From NCBI RefSeq assembly GCF_014647875.1, contig NZ_BMQA01000002.1, positions 430,329 through 485,596 of the forward strand: a DNA stretch of 55,268 nt, given 5' to 3'. Positions 46,909 to 55,229 of this stretch are shown piece by piece; within the stretch, counting starts at the first letter, position 1; the number at the start of each line of letters is the position of its first letter. Below the pieces are notes generated by a model, which saw only the letters and a list, made by a program, of their open reading frames with translations, was not told where the DNA came from and ran no database searches. The DNA comes from Streptomyces brasiliensis. GTDB lineage: Bacteria > Actinomycetota > Actinomycetes > Streptomycetales > Streptomycetaceae. The translations under genes and the position numbers were made by a program.

Positions 46909-47193
46909 TCAGCTCCTGTTCCCGTACGACGATGGGGGACCCGGAGGTCCCGGGCGGGCGTCGAGCGCGGTGAGCGCGTCACGCAGCCCCCCGTGTACAT
47001 CCTCGTACACCTCGACATGCCCGTCGGTGGCGAGGTGGTCGGCGTCCGCCAGCCGCTCGAGCTGGGCGTCGACCTCGGGGTTCCCGGTGGGAATGCGGGG
47101 GACGTCCAGCGGGGCGGGGGCGGCGGGGTCGTACTCGGGCCCGGCCGCCGTCTCTTCCCGCGCGCCCTCGACCTGAGGCACTGTGTCGCTCAT
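46909..47193 (-). CDS. Small conserved hypothetical protein
   Basis: 94-residue acidic, Pro-rich protein with a helical centre NPEVDAQLERLADADHLATDGHVEVYEDVHGGLRDAL (about residues 38-75). It matches no family with known function. It is the first gene of the tlyA-nadK-recN operon (7 bases to tlyA). A TAGCGT box 6 bases before the ATG, without a ribosome binding site, suggests leaderless translation. I recall equivalents at this place in other actinobacteria. Confidence 0.75.
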   Translation of the reverse strand: MSDTVPQVEGAREETAAGPEYDPAAPAPLDVPRIPTGNPEVDAQLERLADADHLATDGHVEVYEDVHGGLRDALTALDARPGPPGPPSSYGNRS

Positions 47194-47199
47194 GCCCAG

Positions 47200-47205
47200 A
47201 CGCTA
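47200..47205 (-). promoter_or_regulatory. Likely -10 element of the tlyA-nadK-recN operon
   Basis: TAGCGT on the minus strand, 6 bases before the ATG at 47193. With the opposite box at 47222 it forms a divergent promoter in 42 bases. Confidence 0.45.
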
Positions 47206-47221
47206 CCCCGAAGCGCTGAGG

Positions 47222-47227
47222 TACCGT
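47222..47227 (+). promoter_or_regulatory. Likely -10 element of the SCP2 gene
   Basis: TACCGT, 8 bases before the ATG at 47236; no ribosome binding site is seen. Confidence 0.4.
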
Positions 47228-47235
47228 CGGTCCCG

Positions 47236-47583
47236 ATGGCCACGATCGAGGAGTGCCGAGACGCACTCGAGAAGCTTTCGGACAACATGCGGGGCGCCGA
47301 GGGCGACGTCCGGGCGGCGGCCGAGCTGGACCGCTCGGTCAGCTGCCACATCACCGACCTGGATGTGACCTTCGTCGGCCGGATGACCGACGGCAGGATC
47401 GTCGTCGACGAGACCCTTCCGGGGCCACCGCCGAAGAAGGCCCAGATCAGGCTCACCATGGCCGGCGACGACCTGGTGGCCCTGGTCGACGGCGAGCTGA
47501 ACTTCGCCAAGGCCTGGGGCTCGGGGCGGGTGCGGCTGGAGGCGAGCCTCCTGGACCTGTTCCGGCTCAGGAAGCTTCTGTAG
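47236..47583 (+). CDS. SCP2 sterol-binding domain protein
   Basis: 115-residue single-domain protein of the SCP2 fold, which holds hydrophobic ligands in a tunnel. Visible are MATIEECRDALEKLSDNM, the strands VSCHITDLDVTFVGRMTDGRIV, and the typical AQIRLTMAGDDLVALVDGELNFAKAWGSGRVRLEASLLDLFRLRKLL. No enzyme domain is attached, so a lipid carrier role is likely. It is divergent from the tlyA operon across 42 bases, and its 3' end overlaps the opposing fepC-like gene by 17 bases. Confidence 0.88.
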   Translation: MATIEECRDALEKLSDNMRGAEGDVRAAAELDRSVSCHITDLDVTFVGRMTDGRIVVDETLPGPPPKKAQIRLTMAGDDLVALVDGELNFAKAWGSGRVRLEASLLDLFRLRKLL

Positions 47584-48463
47584 CCGCGGCCCGCACCTCC
47601 GTACGCGCCCTGCGCGCCGCGGGCACCACCAGGGGCGTCCCCGTCTCCGGGTCGTCGATGACCTGACAGCGCAGCCCGAAGACCTCCTCGACCAGCTCGG
47701 CCGTGACGATGTCGTTCGGCGCGCCCTCGGCGACGACCCGGCCGCCGCGCAGGGCGATGAGGTGGGTGGCGTAGCGGGCCGCGTGATTGAGGTCGTGTAG
47801 GACGGCGACCAGGGTGCGGCCCTGCTCCTCGTGCAGTTCGGCGCACAGGTCGAGGACGTCGATCTGGTGCTGGATGTCGAGGTAGGTGGTCGGCTCGTCG
47901 AGCAGGAGCAGCGGGGTCTGCTGGGCGAGCGCCATGGCGATCCACACACGCTGCCGCTGGCCGCCGGAGAGTTCGTCGACATGGCGATCCGCGAGATCGG
48001 CGACCCCGGTGCGCGCCATGGACTCCTGGACGACCCGCTCGTCCTCGGCGGACCACTGCCGCAGGAGGCCCTGGTGCGGATAGCGGCCGCGGCCCACCAG
48101 GTCACCGACGGTGATCCCGTCGGGCGCGATGGACGACTGCGGCAACAGGCCGAGGGTGCGCGCGACCTTCTTCGCGGGCGTCGACTGGATGACCTGCCCG
48201 TCGAGGAGCACCCGGCCCTCGCTGGGCCTGAGCATCCGCGACAACGCCCGCAGGAGCGTCGACTTGCCGCAGGCGTTCGGGCCGACGATCACCGTGAAGG
48301 AGTTGTCGGGGATCTCCACCGAGAGCTGCTCGGCTATGACGCGCTGGTCGTAGGCAAGGGTGACGTTCTCGGCGGACAGGCGGTTCACGGTGCTCCTTCG
48401 GTTGTTCGTCTCGCCGGTGGTCCGGGGCTCGCTGATGGCGTGGGTCTTGCCGGTGGCTTTCAT
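47567..48463 (-). CDS. Fe(III)-siderophore ABC transporter ATPase
   Basis: 298-residue ATP-binding subunit of the FepC/FhuC type. Walker A VGPNACGKSTLLRALS is near residue 62, the signature LSGGQRQRVW near 160, Walker B LLLLDEPTTYLD near 181, and the His-loop VLHDLNHAARY near 215. A basic ~30-residue N-terminal extension precedes the domain. The ATG at 48463 overlaps the permease stop as ATGA; a GTG at VNRLSAEN is an internal alternative. It completes the iron-box-controlled permease-permease-ATPase operon. Confidence 0.93.
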   Translation of the reverse strand: MKATGKTHAISEPRTTGETNNRRSTVNRLSAENVTLAYDQRVIAEQLSVEIPDNSFTVIVGPNACGKSTLLRALSRMLRPSEGRVLLDGQVIQSTPAKKVARTLGLLPQSSIAPDGITVGDLVGRGRYPHQGLLRQWSAEDERVVQESMARTGVADLADRHVDELSGGQRQRVWIAMALAQQTPLLLLDEPTTYLDIQHQIDVLDLCAELHEEQGRTLVAVLHDLNHAARYATHLIALRGGRVVAEGAPNDIVTAELVEEVFGLRCQVIDDPETGTPLVVPAARRARTEVRAAATEAS

Positions 48464-49539
48464 ATCCGGCCCGCCCTGCGCTCGGTGACCAGGAGCCACA
48501 GGAGGTAGATGCCGCCCAGGACGCCGGTGACCACGCCCACGGGCAGCTGGTCGGCGCCGAAGGCACGCTGGGAGGCCCAGTCGGCGGTGACGAGCAGGGT
48601 GGCGCCCATGCAGAGGGACGGCACCAGGTTGGGGCCCGGCGAGCGGGTCAGGCGCCGGGCGAGCTGCGGGGCGGTGAGCGCCACGAAGCCGACCGGTCCG
48701 GCGGCGGCGGTCGCGGCGGCGGTCAGCAGGACGGCCGAGACCATCAGCACCAGCCGTACGCGCTCGACGCGCACCCCGAGGGCGTACGACACGTCGTCGC
48801 CCATCTCCGTCATCCGCAGCCCGCGCGCGTTGACGAGGATGAGCGGCACGAGGACGGCGCACAGCCCGAGCAGCGGCCAGACCTGCTCCCAGCCTCGGCC
48901 ATTGAGCGAGCCGGTCATCCACACGACCGCGCGGGCCGCGTCGACGAGGTCGGCCTTCGTGAGCAGATAGCCGTTGACCGCCGTGACGATCGCGGAGACG
49001 CCGATGCCGACCAGGACCAGCCGGTATCCGTGCACGCCCTGCTTCCAGGCGAGCAGATAGATGGCGAACCCGGTGACCAGGCCGCCGACGAGCGCGCCGA
49101 GGGTGACCGCGGTGGCAGACCCGGACATCAGGACGATCACGACGAGTGCGCCGGCCGTCGAGCCCTGGGAGAGACCGAGGACGTCCGGGCTGCCCAGCGG
49201 GTTGCGGGAGATGGACTGGAACAGGGCCCCGCCGAGGCCGAGCGAGGCGCCGACCAGCAGGCCGACCAGGACGCGCGGCAGCCGGAGTTCGTTGACGATG
49301 AACTCCTGCCCCCGGTCGCCGTTGCCGAGCAGTGTCCTCAGCACGTCGCCGGCCGGGATCGGGTAGTCGCCGGTGCCGATCAGCAGGACGCTCGCGGCGA
49401 GCGCGGCGGCCAGCAGCAGGACGACGACTGTCAGCGCGCGCAGGTCGAGGCGGACGGACAGCCCGCCGGGGGTGCGCAGGGCACGGACGGCACGGCTTGC
49501 GGTGGGGGTCTTCGCGGTTCTCGTGGTGGGGGTCCTCAC
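48460..49539 (-). CDS. Fe(III)-siderophore ABC transporter permease, FecCD family (second)
   Basis: 359-residue membrane protein of the FepG/FecD type with about ten hydrophobic helices. Family blocks are LRLPRVLVGLLVGASLGLGGALFQSISRNPLGSPDVLGLSQGSTAGA (about residues 85-130) and VGPVGF-like TAAAGPVGFVALTAPQLARRL near 285. The GTG at 49539 overlaps the preceding permease stop as GTGA. The N-terminal ~30 residues are Thr/Arg-rich. It is expected to form a heterodimer with the upstream permease for ferric-siderophore import. Confidence 0.92.
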   Translation of the reverse strand: MRTPTTRTAKTPTASRAVRALRTPGGLSVRLDLRALTVVVLLLAAALAASVLLIGTGDYPIPAGDVLRTLLGNGDRGQEFIVNELRLPRVLVGLLVGASLGLGGALFQSISRNPLGSPDVLGLSQGSTAGALVVIVLMSGSATAVTLGALVGGLVTGFAIYLLAWKQGVHGYRLVLVGIGVSAIVTAVNGYLLTKADLVDAARAVVWMTGSLNGRGWEQVWPLLGLCAVLVPLILVNARGLRMTEMGDDVSYALGVRVERVRLVLMVSAVLLTAAATAAAGPVGFVALTAPQLARRLTRSPGPNLVPSLCMGATLLVTADWASQRAFGADQLPVGVVTGVLGGIYLLWLLVTERRAGRI

Positions 49540-50579
49540 AGCTGTGCCGTCCTCCGCCGTCGTACGAGAAAGATGAAGACCGGGCCGCCGATGATCGCGG
49601 TGACGATGCCGACCTGCAGCTCCGCGGGCCGGGCGACGATCCGGCCGACGACGTCGGCGCCGAGCAGCAGCACGGGCGACAGGACGGTGGCGTACGGCAG
49701 GATCCAGCGCAGGTCGGGGCCGGTGAAGGAGCGCACGGCGTGCGGGACCATCAGGCCGACGAATACGATGGGCCCGCAGGCGGCGGTGGCGGCGCCGCAC
49801 AGCACGGTGGCCGCGAGCATGGCCAGCGCCCGGGTACGGCCCAGGTGGGCGCCCAGCGCGCGGGCGGTGTCGTCGCCCATCGCCACGGCGTTCAGCGGCC
49901 GGGCGAGCAGCAGCGCGAGGACCGTGCCGACCGCGAGGAACGGCAGCACCTGGTCGATGGTCGAGCCGGTCGCCGAGGAGAGGGAGCCGACGGTCCAGAA
50001 GCGCATCCTGCTCAGCGCCGCGTCGTCCATGATCATCACGGCCTGCAGATAGCCGTAGAGGGCTGCGCTGATCGCCGTACCGGCCAGGGCCAGCCGCACG
50101 GGTGTGGCCCCGCGGCTGCCACCGAGGAACCAGACCAGCGCGCCGACGGCGGCGGCCCCGGCGAACGCGAACCACACGTAACCGCTCAGGCTGGTGACCC
50201 CGAAGTAGGTGATGGCGGTGACGACCGCGGCCGACGCGCCCGCGTTGATGCCGAGCAGCCCGGGGTCCGCCAGCGGATTGCGGGTGAGGGCCTGGAGCAC
50301 CGCCCCGGACAGGCCGAGCGCGGCGCCGGCGAGCAGGCCGAGGAGGGTACGCGACAGCCGCTCGTCCACGACGACGTCGCCGTACGTCCCCGAGGCGTGG
50401 AACAGACCGTGCCAGACCTGCTCGAGCGACAGCTCCTTCGCACCGATCGCGATGCTCGCCAGGGCGACGAGCACCAGGACCGTCACGGCGACGAGGAGCC
50501 CAAGAGCCCGTATCGCGCGTCGGGTTGGGGGCGCGGAGGCGGACTCCGCGCGCTGTTCGGGAGGACTGTCGACCAACAC
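49536..50579 (-). CDS. Fe(III)-siderophore ABC transporter permease, FecCD family (first)
   Basis: 347-residue membrane protein of the FepD/FecC type. The core LSRTLLGLLAGAALGLSGAVLQALTRNPLADPGLLGINAGASAAVV lies near residues 74-118, and ACGPIVFVGLMVPHAVRSFTGPD near 272. It is the first gene of a three-gene operon (permease, permease, ATPase). The GTG start is only 4 bases from a DmdR/IdeR iron box and has no ribosome binding site; a TAACCT box inside the iron box lies 6 bases upstream, so the mRNA is probably leaderless and iron-repressed. Confidence 0.92.
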   Translation of the reverse strand: MLVDSPPEQRAESASAPPTRRAIRALGLLVAVTVLVLVALASIAIGAKELSLEQVWHGLFHASGTYGDVVVDERLSRTLLGLLAGAALGLSGAVLQALTRNPLADPGLLGINAGASAAVVTAITYFGVTSLSGYVWFAFAGAAAVGALVWFLGGSRGATPVRLALAGTAISAALYGYLQAVMIMDDAALSRMRFWTVGSLSSATGSTIDQVLPFLAVGTVLALLLARPLNAVAMGDDTARALGAHLGRTRALAMLAATVLCGAATAACGPIVFVGLMVPHAVRSFTGPDLRWILPYATVLSPVLLLGADVVGRIVARPAELQVGIVTAIIGGPVFIFLVRRRRTAQL

Positions 50580-50583
50580 GAGG

Positions 50584-50602
50584 TTAGGTTAGCCTACCCT
50601 CG
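50584..50602 (-). promoter_or_regulatory. DmdR1/IdeR iron box
   Basis: Read on the minus strand, this 19-mer matches 16 of 19 positions of the known palindrome TTAGGTTAGGCTAACCTAA. It covers the -10 TAACCT (50586-50591) of the ferric-siderophore permease operon. Iron-loaded repressor would block RNA polymerase. Confidence 0.88.
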
Positions 50603-50646
50603 CATTCGATCTCGGTGCCGAGGCACCTTCCGTACGGTGCGCGGCC

Positions 50647-51675
50647 TCAGAGCCCGAGCCGCGCCAGCGCCTTCCCCCCGTCCAGCTCGCACGAGCCCTC
50701 GCCGGCCGCCGTCCAGGCGGCCGCGCACAGCGCACGCAGCCCGTCCAGGGCCTCGCCCTCGCCCACCAGCTCCAGCCGGTCCGCGCCGGCCGTCGCCGTC
50801 CACCCGCCACAGCCGAAACCGTCCCCCTTCGGGGTGACGTCGGGCTGGCCCGTGAGCAGGCCGCGCAGATCCGCATCGACGTAGGTCGGCCGGTGCTCGG
50901 GCGGCGCGGCGAGCAGTTGCGCCCCGTCGGTGACACCGGTCAGGACGAGCAGTGAGTCGACACCGCCGTTGAACGCGCCCTCGATGTCCGTGTCCAGCCG
51001 GTCCCCGACCACCAACGGCCGCCCGGCGCCGGTCCGCAGGATCGTCTCCCGGTGCATGGGCGGCAGCGGCTTGCCCGCGACCTGCGGCTCGGCGCCCGTG
51101 GCGATCCGGACGACCTCCACAGCCGCGCCGTTGCCCGGGGCGATCCCGCGACCGCTCGGGATGGTCAGATCGGTGTTGGAGGCGAACCACGGCACCCCGC
51201 GCGCCACCGCGTAGCACGCCTCCGCGAACCGGCCCCAGGTCAGCTCGGGCCCTCCGTATCCCTGCGCGACCGCCGCCGGGTCGTCGTCCGCCGACTCCAC
51301 CGGCTCGAGCCCGCGCTCCCGCAGCGCCACCCGCAGCCCCTCACCGCCGACCACGAGCACCCGCGCACCCTGCGGCACCTGCTCGCTGATCAGCCGCGCC
51401 ACCGCCTGCGCGGAGGTGATCACGTCCCCGGCGCCCGTCGGTATCCCCAGCTCCGTCAGATGCCCGGCCACCGCGTCCGGCGTGCGCAGTGCGTTGTTGG
51501 TGACGTAGGCCAGATGCATCCCACTCGAACGGGCGATCGCGAGCGACTCGACGGCGTGCGCGATCGCGTCACCTCCCGCGTACACCACCCCGTCCAGATC
51601 GAGCAGCGCCGTGTCGTACGCCGCGCTCAGGGCCTGCCCACTGCCCTCGGGCCTCGTCCTGACGCTCTGGCTCAT
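50647..51675 (-). CDS. HAD-superfamily phosphatase, NagD-like
   Basis: 342-residue haloacid dehalogenase-type hydrolase of subclass IIA. Motif I DLDGVVYAGG (near residue 27) contains the nucleophile and general acid Asp; motif II is in AYVTNNALRTP near 58; motifs III and IV are AGKPLPPMHR (Lys) and VVGDRLDTDIEGA near 243. The substrate may be a phosphosugar or nucleotide. The C-terminal ~65 residues are an extra part not typical of NagD. It lies near the tlyA-nadK-recN cluster, as I recall for mycobacteria. The ATG at 51675 gives the standard N-terminus. Confidence 0.9.
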   Translation of the reverse strand: MSQSVRTRPEGSGQALSAAYDTALLDLDGVVYAGGDAIAHAVESLAIARSSGMHLAYVTNNALRTPDAVAGHLTELGIPTGAGDVITSAQAVARLISEQVPQGARVLVVGGEGLRVALRERGLEPVESADDDPAAVAQGYGGPELTWGRFAEACYAVARGVPWFASNTDLTIPSGRGIAPGNGAAVEVVRIATGAEPQVAGKPLPPMHRETILRTGAGRPLVVGDRLDTDIEGAFNGGVDSLLVLTGVTDGAQLLAAPPEHRPTYVDADLRGLLTGQPDVTPKGDGFGCGGWTATAGADRLELVGEGEALDGLRALCAAAWTAAGEGSCELDGGKALARLGL

Positions 51676-51735
51676 TCCACATCGCTCCTCGTTCACTCGC
51701 TTTCCCCCGATCATCCCGCACGGCACTGACACACG

Positions 51736-51741
51736 TACGAT
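51736..51741 (+). promoter_or_regulatory. Likely -10 element of a leaderless promoter
   Basis: TACGAT (TANNNT) 6 bases before the ATG at 51748; no ribosome binding site in the gap. Confidence 0.45.
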
Positions 51742-51747
51742 GCCGGG

Positions 51748-53031
51748 ATGAACACTGCAGGTCACCCGGAAGCAACGGCGCGCCGAGGCCTGGAACTGAC
51801 CCCGTTCCGCGGCCTTCGCTACGACCCCGACCGGGTCGGCAGCCTGGCGGCCGTCACGTCCCCGCCGTACGACGTCGTGGTCCGCCCCGACGGCCTGCAC
51901 CACCTCGAGGCCGCCGACCCCCACAACATCGTCCGGCTGATCCTCCCGCAGGCGGACACCCCCACCACCCGCAACGAGCAGGCGGCCGAGACCCTGCGCC
52001 GCTGGCTCGCCGAGGGCGTCCTGACCACCGACCCCGAACCGGGCCTGTACGTCTACGAACAGCGCGACGGCAACGGCATGCTCCAGCGCGGCATCATCGG
52101 CGCCCTGCGCGTCTCGGACCCGGCGGAAGGGGTCGTCCTGCCGCACGAGGACGTCATGCCGCCGGTCGTCGCCGACCGCGCGGCCCTGATGCGCGCCACC
52201 CGCGCCAACCTCGAACCCCTCCTGCTGACCTACCGGGGCAACGGCACCACCGCCGACGTCATCGAGCGCACCGCCGACCACGACCCCCTCCTGGCGACCG
52301 TCACCGAGGACGGCTTCGAGCACCGCCTCTGGTCGCTGACCGACCCCAGGGAACTGTCCCTCGTCCAGGCGGACCTGAGCCACCGCCAGGCCCTGATCGC
52401 CGACGGCCACCACCGCTGGGCCACCTACCGGGTTCTACGCGCGGAGCACGACTCGCCCGGCCCCTGGGACTACGGCCTGGTCCTCCTGGTCGACACGGTC
52501 CGCTACCCGCTGCGCGTCCGCGCCATCCACCGTCTGCTGCACGGCCTGCCGGTCGCGGACGCCCTGTCCGCGCTGGACGGCCTGTTCCGCGTGAAGCGCC
52601 TGGACGCGCCGCTGGCCGAGGCCCTGGCGGTGCTGGCCGACGCGGCCTGCGCGGGCAATGCCTTCCTGCTCGCCGGCGACGGCGCCTTCCACCTGATCGA
52701 CCGCCCCGACCCGGACCTCCTGGCCCGCACGATCCCCGCCGACCGCCCGGCCGCATGGCGCAACCTGGACGCGACGGTCCTGCACGCCACGCTCCTCGAG
52801 CACGTGTGGCACATCCCCGAGGACTCCTCCGCGCACATCGCCTACATCCACGACACGGCCGCCACGGTCGAGAAGGCGGAACGCGACGGCGGTACGGCGG
52901 TCCTGATGCACCCGGTACGCGAGGAGGTCGTACGTGCTCTGGCCCGTCAGGGGGTGACGATGCCCCGCAAGTCGACGTCGTTCGGCCCGAAGCCGGCGTC
53001 GGGACTGGTGCTGCGCGCGCTGGACCTCTGA
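51748..53031 (+). CDS. DUF1015-family protein
   Basis: 427-residue soluble protein of the DUF1015 family (sometimes labelled SerC-like). The N-terminus has the typical LTPFRGLRYDPDRVGSLAAVTSPPYDVV (about residues 12-40), then VRLILPQ, and the most conserved block IADGHHRWATYRVLR near 217. No reaction is established for the family. Its separate promoter is leaderless, and it ends at a strong hairpin shared with the opposing TPR gene. Confidence 0.9.
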   Translation: MNTAGHPEATARRGLELTPFRGLRYDPDRVGSLAAVTSPPYDVVVRPDGLHHLEAADPHNIVRLILPQADTPTTRNEQAAETLRRWLAEGVLTTDPEPGLYVYEQRDGNGMLQRGIIGALRVSDPAEGVVLPHEDVMPPVVADRAALMRATRANLEPLLLTYRGNGTTADVIERTADHDPLLATVTEDGFEHRLWSLTDPRELSLVQADLSHRQALIADGHHRWATYRVLRAEHDSPGPWDYGLVLLVDTVRYPLRVRAIHRLLHGLPVADALSALDGLFRVKRLDAPLAEALAVLADAACAGNAFLLAGDGAFHLIDRPDPDLLARTIPADRPAAWRNLDATVLHATLLEHVWHIPEDSSAHIAYIHDTAATVEKAERDGGTAVLMHPVREEVVRALARQGVTMPRKSTSFGPKPASGLVLRALDL

Positions 53032-53046
53032 CCGCTCCGACATGCG

Positions 53047-53083
53047 TGAGGGCGGGAACCCGGCTGCCGGGTTCCCGCCCTCA
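53047..53083. terminator. Bidirectional hairpin terminator
   Basis: Perfect 17-bp stem (53047-53063 with 53067-53083, loop CTG) between the convergent genes ending at 53031 and 53113. Confidence 0.8.
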
Positions 53084-53112
53084 TTCACTGGACGGCCACG
53101 CGGTGACGGATG

Positions 53113-54912
53113 TCAGTCCTCGTCACGGTCGTCGGCGCCACCTTCGGCGCCACCCCGCGACTCGTCGTCTTCCTCGTCCTCGTCCAGGGCGTCCACGAAC
53201 TCGACGCCGTCCAGCTCGGCCAGCCGGTCGGAGGCGTCCGTGCTGCCGTCCCGGTCGGCCTCGACGGCCTTGGCGAACCACTCGCGTGCCTCGCCCTCCC
53301 GGCCGGCGGCGAGCAGGGCGTCGGCATACGCGTAGCGCAGTCGCGCGGTCCACGGCTGGACCGAGCTGGAGGCCAGCTCCGGGCTCTGCAGCGTCACGAT
53401 CGCCGCGTCCAGCTGCCCCATGTCACGGCGGGCACCGGCCGCGACGAGCCGCATCTCGACCTGACCGGCCTTGTCCAGCTTGTGCACCTCGGGGGCACCG
53501 GCCATCTCCAGCGCCTTCTCCGGCCGCCCGAGCCCACGCTCGCAGTCGGCCATCACCGGCCACAGGTCCACGTTGCCGGTCATACGCCGGGCGGCCCGGA
53601 ACTCGGCGAGCGCCTCGCTGTACTTCTGGTTCGCGTACGCCGCGAACCCGGCGGCCTCCCGTACGGCGGCGACACGCGACGCCAGCCGCAGGGCCACCTT
53701 CGAATAGCCGTACGCGCCCTCGGGGTCCTCGTCGATGAGCCGGGCGACCATCACCAGGTTCTTGGCGACGTCCTCCGCGAGTGTCTTGGGCAGGCTCTGC
53801 AGCTCCTGCCGTACGTCCTTGTCGATCTCGTCGCCCGTGACGTCCTCGGGGATCGGCAGCCGCTTGATGGGCTCACGGTCCCGATCGCGATCCCGGTCGT
53901 CGCGCCGACCGTACCCACCGCGCCGATCGTCTCCGGGCCGGCCGCGGTAGCCACCGGGACGGCCACCCCTGTCGTCGCGCCGACCGTAACCGCCACCGCG
54001 GCTGTCTTCCCGCCGGTCGTCCCGACGGAACCCACCACGGTCCGCACGGTCGTCCCGGCCGCGGTAACCGCCGCCACGCTCGCCGCCACGGCTGTCCTCA
54101 CGCCGGAAGCCACCGCGCTCACCCTCGCGCCGGTCGTCACGACGGTCGTCACGACGGCCGCCGTACCCACCACCACGGCTGTCATCGCGACGGTACCCAC
54201 CACCACGGCTGTCATCGCGACGGTAGCCGCCCCGGTCGTCGTCCCGACGGAAGCCGCGGTCGCGGTCGTCTCGGCGGTCATCACGACGGAAGCCACCGCG
54301 GTCACTGTCCCTGCGGTCACCGCGGTCACCGCGGTCGTCGCGACGGTACGGAGGCCGGGGCCCACGGTCACCCTCGCGCCGGTCATCACGGCGATCGTCA
54401 CGACGGCCGCCGTACCCACCACCACGGCTGTCATCGCGACGGTAGCCACCGCGATCGTCGTCACGACGGTCATCGCGACGGAAGGAAGGACGGTCGCCCC
54501 GGTCCCCACGGTCGCCCCGGTCATCACGCCGGAAACCCCGGTCGCGGTCGTCGCGGCGCGGGCCACCGGAGCGGTCGTCGCGACGGTACGGGGGCCGGGG
54601 CCCACGGTCACCCTCGCGCCGGTCATCACGGCGATCGTCACGACGGCCGCCGTACCCACCACCACGGCTGTCGTCACGGCGATAGCCGCCACGGTCGTCG
54701 TCACGGCGATAGCCGCCACGGTCGTCCCCGCGGCGGTCGTCCCGACGGCCGTACCCACCACGGTCGTTGTCGCGCCGGAAGCCACCACGGTCCCCACGGT
54801 CGCCGCCGCGATCACCGCGGTCGCTGCGGTACCCGCCACGGTCACCGCGGTCACCACTGTCCCGTCGGCGCTGGTCGCGCCCCGGTCGGTCTTCGGGCGA
54901 GTTGGTAGACAT
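53113..54912 (-). CDS. TPR protein with long Arg/Asp/Gly-rich repeat region
   Basis: 599-residue protein. Residues ~1-350 are almost entirely Arg, Asp, Gly with some Tyr and Ser, in RGD/RDDRGG-type units such as DRGGYRRDDSRGGGYGGR, like RGG domains of RNA-binding proteins. Residues ~355-560 form a helical TPR-like domain (LPIPEDVTGDEIDKDVRQEL, then repeats such as YSEALAEFRAARRMTG), and the tail is very acidic. It lies just downstream of the rRNA operon on the same strand, after the terminator, with its own AGGAG 6 bases before the ATG. A role in RNA or ribosome biology is an inference from composition and position. Confidence 0.85.
   Translation of the reverse strand: MSTNSPEDRPGRDQRRRDSGDRGDRGGYRSDRGDRGGDRGDRGGFRRDNDRGGYGRRDDRRGDDRGGYRRDDDRGGYRRDDSRGGGYGGRRDDRRDDRREGDRGPRPPYRRDDRSGGPRRDDRDRGFRRDDRGDRGDRGDRPSFRRDDRRDDDRGGYRRDDSRGGGYGGRRDDRRDDRREGDRGPRPPYRRDDRGDRGDRRDSDRGGFRRDDRRDDRDRGFRRDDDRGGYRRDDSRGGGYRRDDSRGGGYGGRRDDRRDDRREGERGGFRREDSRGGERGGGYRGRDDRADRGGFRRDDRREDSRGGGYGRRDDRGGRPGGYRGRPGDDRRGGYGRRDDRDRDRDREPIKRLPIPEDVTGDEIDKDVRQELQSLPKTLAEDVAKNLVMVARLIDEDPEGAYGYSKVALRLASRVAAVREAAGFAAYANQKYSEALAEFRAARRMTGNVDLWPVMADCERGLGRPEKALEMAGAPEVHKLDKAGQVEMRLVAAGARRDMGQLDAAIVTLQSPELASSSVQPWTARLRYAYADALLAAGREGEAREWFAKAVEADRDGSTDASDRLAELDGVEFVDALDEDEEDDESRGGAEGGADDRDED
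53890..54850 (-). repeat. Tandem degenerate coding repeats (RDDRGG units)
   Basis: Almost 1 kb of internally repetitive coding DNA inside the TPR gene. A 102-base block at 54331-54432 recurs at 54571-54672 with a single mismatch (offset 240 bases, 80 codons); a looser third copy begins near 54119. All offsets are multiples of three, so unit gain or loss keeps the frame. Confidence 0.85.
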
Positions 54913-54943
54913 GGTGACTCCTGTCTTAGGTACCGCAAGCATT

Positions 54944-54997
54944 GTAAAAACAAAAGGACCCCTGGTCCCAGCTGAACGCTGGTGACCAGGGGTCCTT
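54944..54997 (-). terminator. rRNA operon terminator
   Basis: 14-bp stem AAGGACCCCTGGTC (54954-54967) with its complement at 54984-54997, an inner CCAGC/GCTGG stem, and a T-rich tract on the minus strand (54944-54953). It follows the 5S gene by about 10 bases. Confidence 0.9.
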
Positions 54998-55006
54998 CCA
55001 AAGATT

Positions 55007-55125
55007 GTTCGGCGGTGTCCTACTCTCCCACAGGGTCCCCCCTGCAGTACCATCGGCGCTGTGAGGCTTAGCTTCCGGGTTCGGAATGTAACCGGGCGTT
55101 TCCCTCACGCTATGACCACCGAAAC
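55007..55125 (-). rRNA. rrf: 5S ribosomal RNA
   Basis: About 119 bases. The reverse strand reads GTTTCGGTGGTCATAGCG at the 5' end, then the conserved ATTCCGAACCCGGAAGCTAAG and GATGGTACTGCAGGGGGGAC, ending with GGACACCGCCGAAC. The two ends pair as TTCGGTGG with CCGCCGAA. Exact ends are uncertain by one or two bases. Confidence 0.96.
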
Positions 55126-55229
55126 CCTAATGGTTTCGAGCGAACAAGCACACTCTTCAATTGTGTGTTCAGCTCCGAAGCCGGCAACCGTTCGTTGCCT
55201 CAGAACATACACAGTGGACGCGAGCCTCT

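Noticed and set aside
53890..54850. CRISPR-like regular repetition
   Set aside because: The units are degenerate, in frame and coding, with no constant repeat plus unique spacer pattern, and no cas genes are nearby.
53110..54975. 621-codon open frame on the + strand, rich in Val, Thr and Ala
   Set aside because: It is the antisense shadow of the Arg/Asp/Gly repeat gene; the composition follows directly from the opposite strand and no start signal is seen.
55126..55229. Possible tRNA in the 23S-5S spacer
   Set aside because: The 104 bases show no cloverleaf or T-arm; looks like plain spacer with processing stems.
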